From: an uncultured Bacilli bacterium
GTDB taxonomy: Bacteria; Bacillota_I; Bacilli_A; RF39; UBA660
Length of the DNA stretch: 8,447 bases
Assembly: GCA_934095805.1 (NCBI GenBank)
Contig: CAKOKV010000030.1
Span: 1 to 8,447 of the forward strand
Direction of reading: 5' to 3'
Shown here: one piece after another, positions 8,064 to 8,447 of the stretch
Numbering within the stretch: the stretch's first letter is position 1
Layout: each line of letters opens with the position of its first letter
Notes under the pieces: generated by a model
Seen by the model: only the letters and a program-made list of their open reading frames with translations
Database searches by the model: none
Told to the model about the DNA's origin: nothing
Program-made: the position numbers and the translations under genes

Positions 8064-8447
8064 ATGGATTTAATAATGGTTATTATAAGAACTGTATTAT
8101 TTTATTTTATTGTACTTATTGTTTTTAGACTTATGGGTAAAAGAGAAATAGGAGAATTATCTGTCCAAGATTTGGTTGTTAGTATTTTAATAGCTGAACT
8201 TGTTGCGATTAGTATTGAAAATTATAAGGATTCTGTTTTACTTACTGTTGTACCTATAATAATATTATTATTTTTTGAAATTGCTTCTGGATATTTATCT
8301 TTAAGATTTAATAAGTTTAGAAATATAGTTGATGGTAAACCTTCTTTAATAATAAATAGGGGAATAATTAACTATAAAGAAATGATTAAACAAAGATATT
8401 CTCTTGATGATTTATTACTTGAACTTAGAAATAATAATATTAAAAAT
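8064..8447 (+). CDS. DUF421 (YrbG/YetF-like) membrane protein, N-terminal part (runs off the right edge)
   Basis: The frame is open from ATG 8064 to the window end, giving 128 residues. Hydrophobic segments lie at about 4-22, 35-53 and 57-76. FRLMGKREIGELSVQDLVVSIL (residues 21-42) is the DUF421 hallmark: a (M)GKR-x-IG-x-x-x-x-x-DL-V pattern between the first two helices. The cytoplasmic part begins IVDGKPSLIINRGIINYKEM and continues with SLDDLLLELR, again typical of YetF/YrbG proteins. The complete protein would be about 200-230 residues. GGGTGA (8054-8059) serves as the ribosome-binding site. In Bacillus subtilis, yrbG lies beside yrzE downstream of tgt, so both family and position agree. 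The biochemical role of the family is not well defined; some YetF-type proteins are spore-associated. Confidence 0.88.
   Translation, partial: MDLIMVIIRTVLFYFIVLIVFRLMGKREIGELSVQDLVVSILIAELVAISIENYKDSVLLTVVPIIILLFFEIASGYLSLRFNKFRNIVDGKPSLIINRGIINYKEMIKQRYSLDDLLLELRNNNIKN

Overview
The window is extremely A+T-rich DNA (by eye roughly three quarters A+T) with short spacers and Gram-positive Shine-Dalgarno sites. Tryptophan is written TGG wherever I checked (for example the Trx WCGPC and the surface-protein domain), and TGA ends the cvpA-like gene, so the standard bacterial code fits and the Mycoplasma code does not. Gene content and order (queA-tgt next to TIGR04086 and DUF421 genes; a CvpA-type gene next to trxA) point to a low-GC Bacillota/Bacilli lineage with a compact genome, such as the uncultured gut RF39/Erysipelotrichia-like groups. 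This placement is inference; no marker RNA is present.

Layout: (1) 1-128, minus strand: the first 42 codons of a peptide deformylase gene, divergent from (2) a plus-strand unit at 183-2711. That unit has a near-consensus promoter, a secreted or anchored surface protein with a TasA/camelysin-like N-terminus and a DUF6273/C-type-lectin-like C-terminal domain, a CvpA-family membrane protein, and a thioredoxin that overlaps it by 4 nt, and it ends in a strong terminator. (3) 2773-5430: a MacB/FtsX-type ABC transporter, ATPase fused to permease. It is split by a -1 frame change near 4800, where an in-phase T TTA AAT heptamer sits, and is followed by a terminator almost identical to the first. (4) 5437-7674: the queuosine operon queA-tgt, with an unusual hairpin between a strong Shine-Dalgarno sequence and the queA start codon. 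(5) 7673-7991, minus strand: a TIGR04086 (YrzE-like) small membrane protein carrying a 1-nt frameshift. (6) 8064 to the window edge: the N-terminal 128 residues of a DUF421 (YrbG/YetF-like) membrane protein.

QueA and Tgt act in one pathway: Tgt inserts preQ1 at the tRNA wobble position, and QueA turns it into epoxyqueuosine. The TIGR04086 and DUF421 genes are their known neighbours in Bacillus (queA-tgt-yajC-yrzE-yrbG); here yajC is absent between them and the yrzE-like gene is inverted. I see no CRISPR array, tRNA, rRNA, insertion sequence or phage module. The most interesting points are the two single-base frame disruptions, one of them at a possible slippery site, the queA leader hairpin, and the paired covarying terminators.
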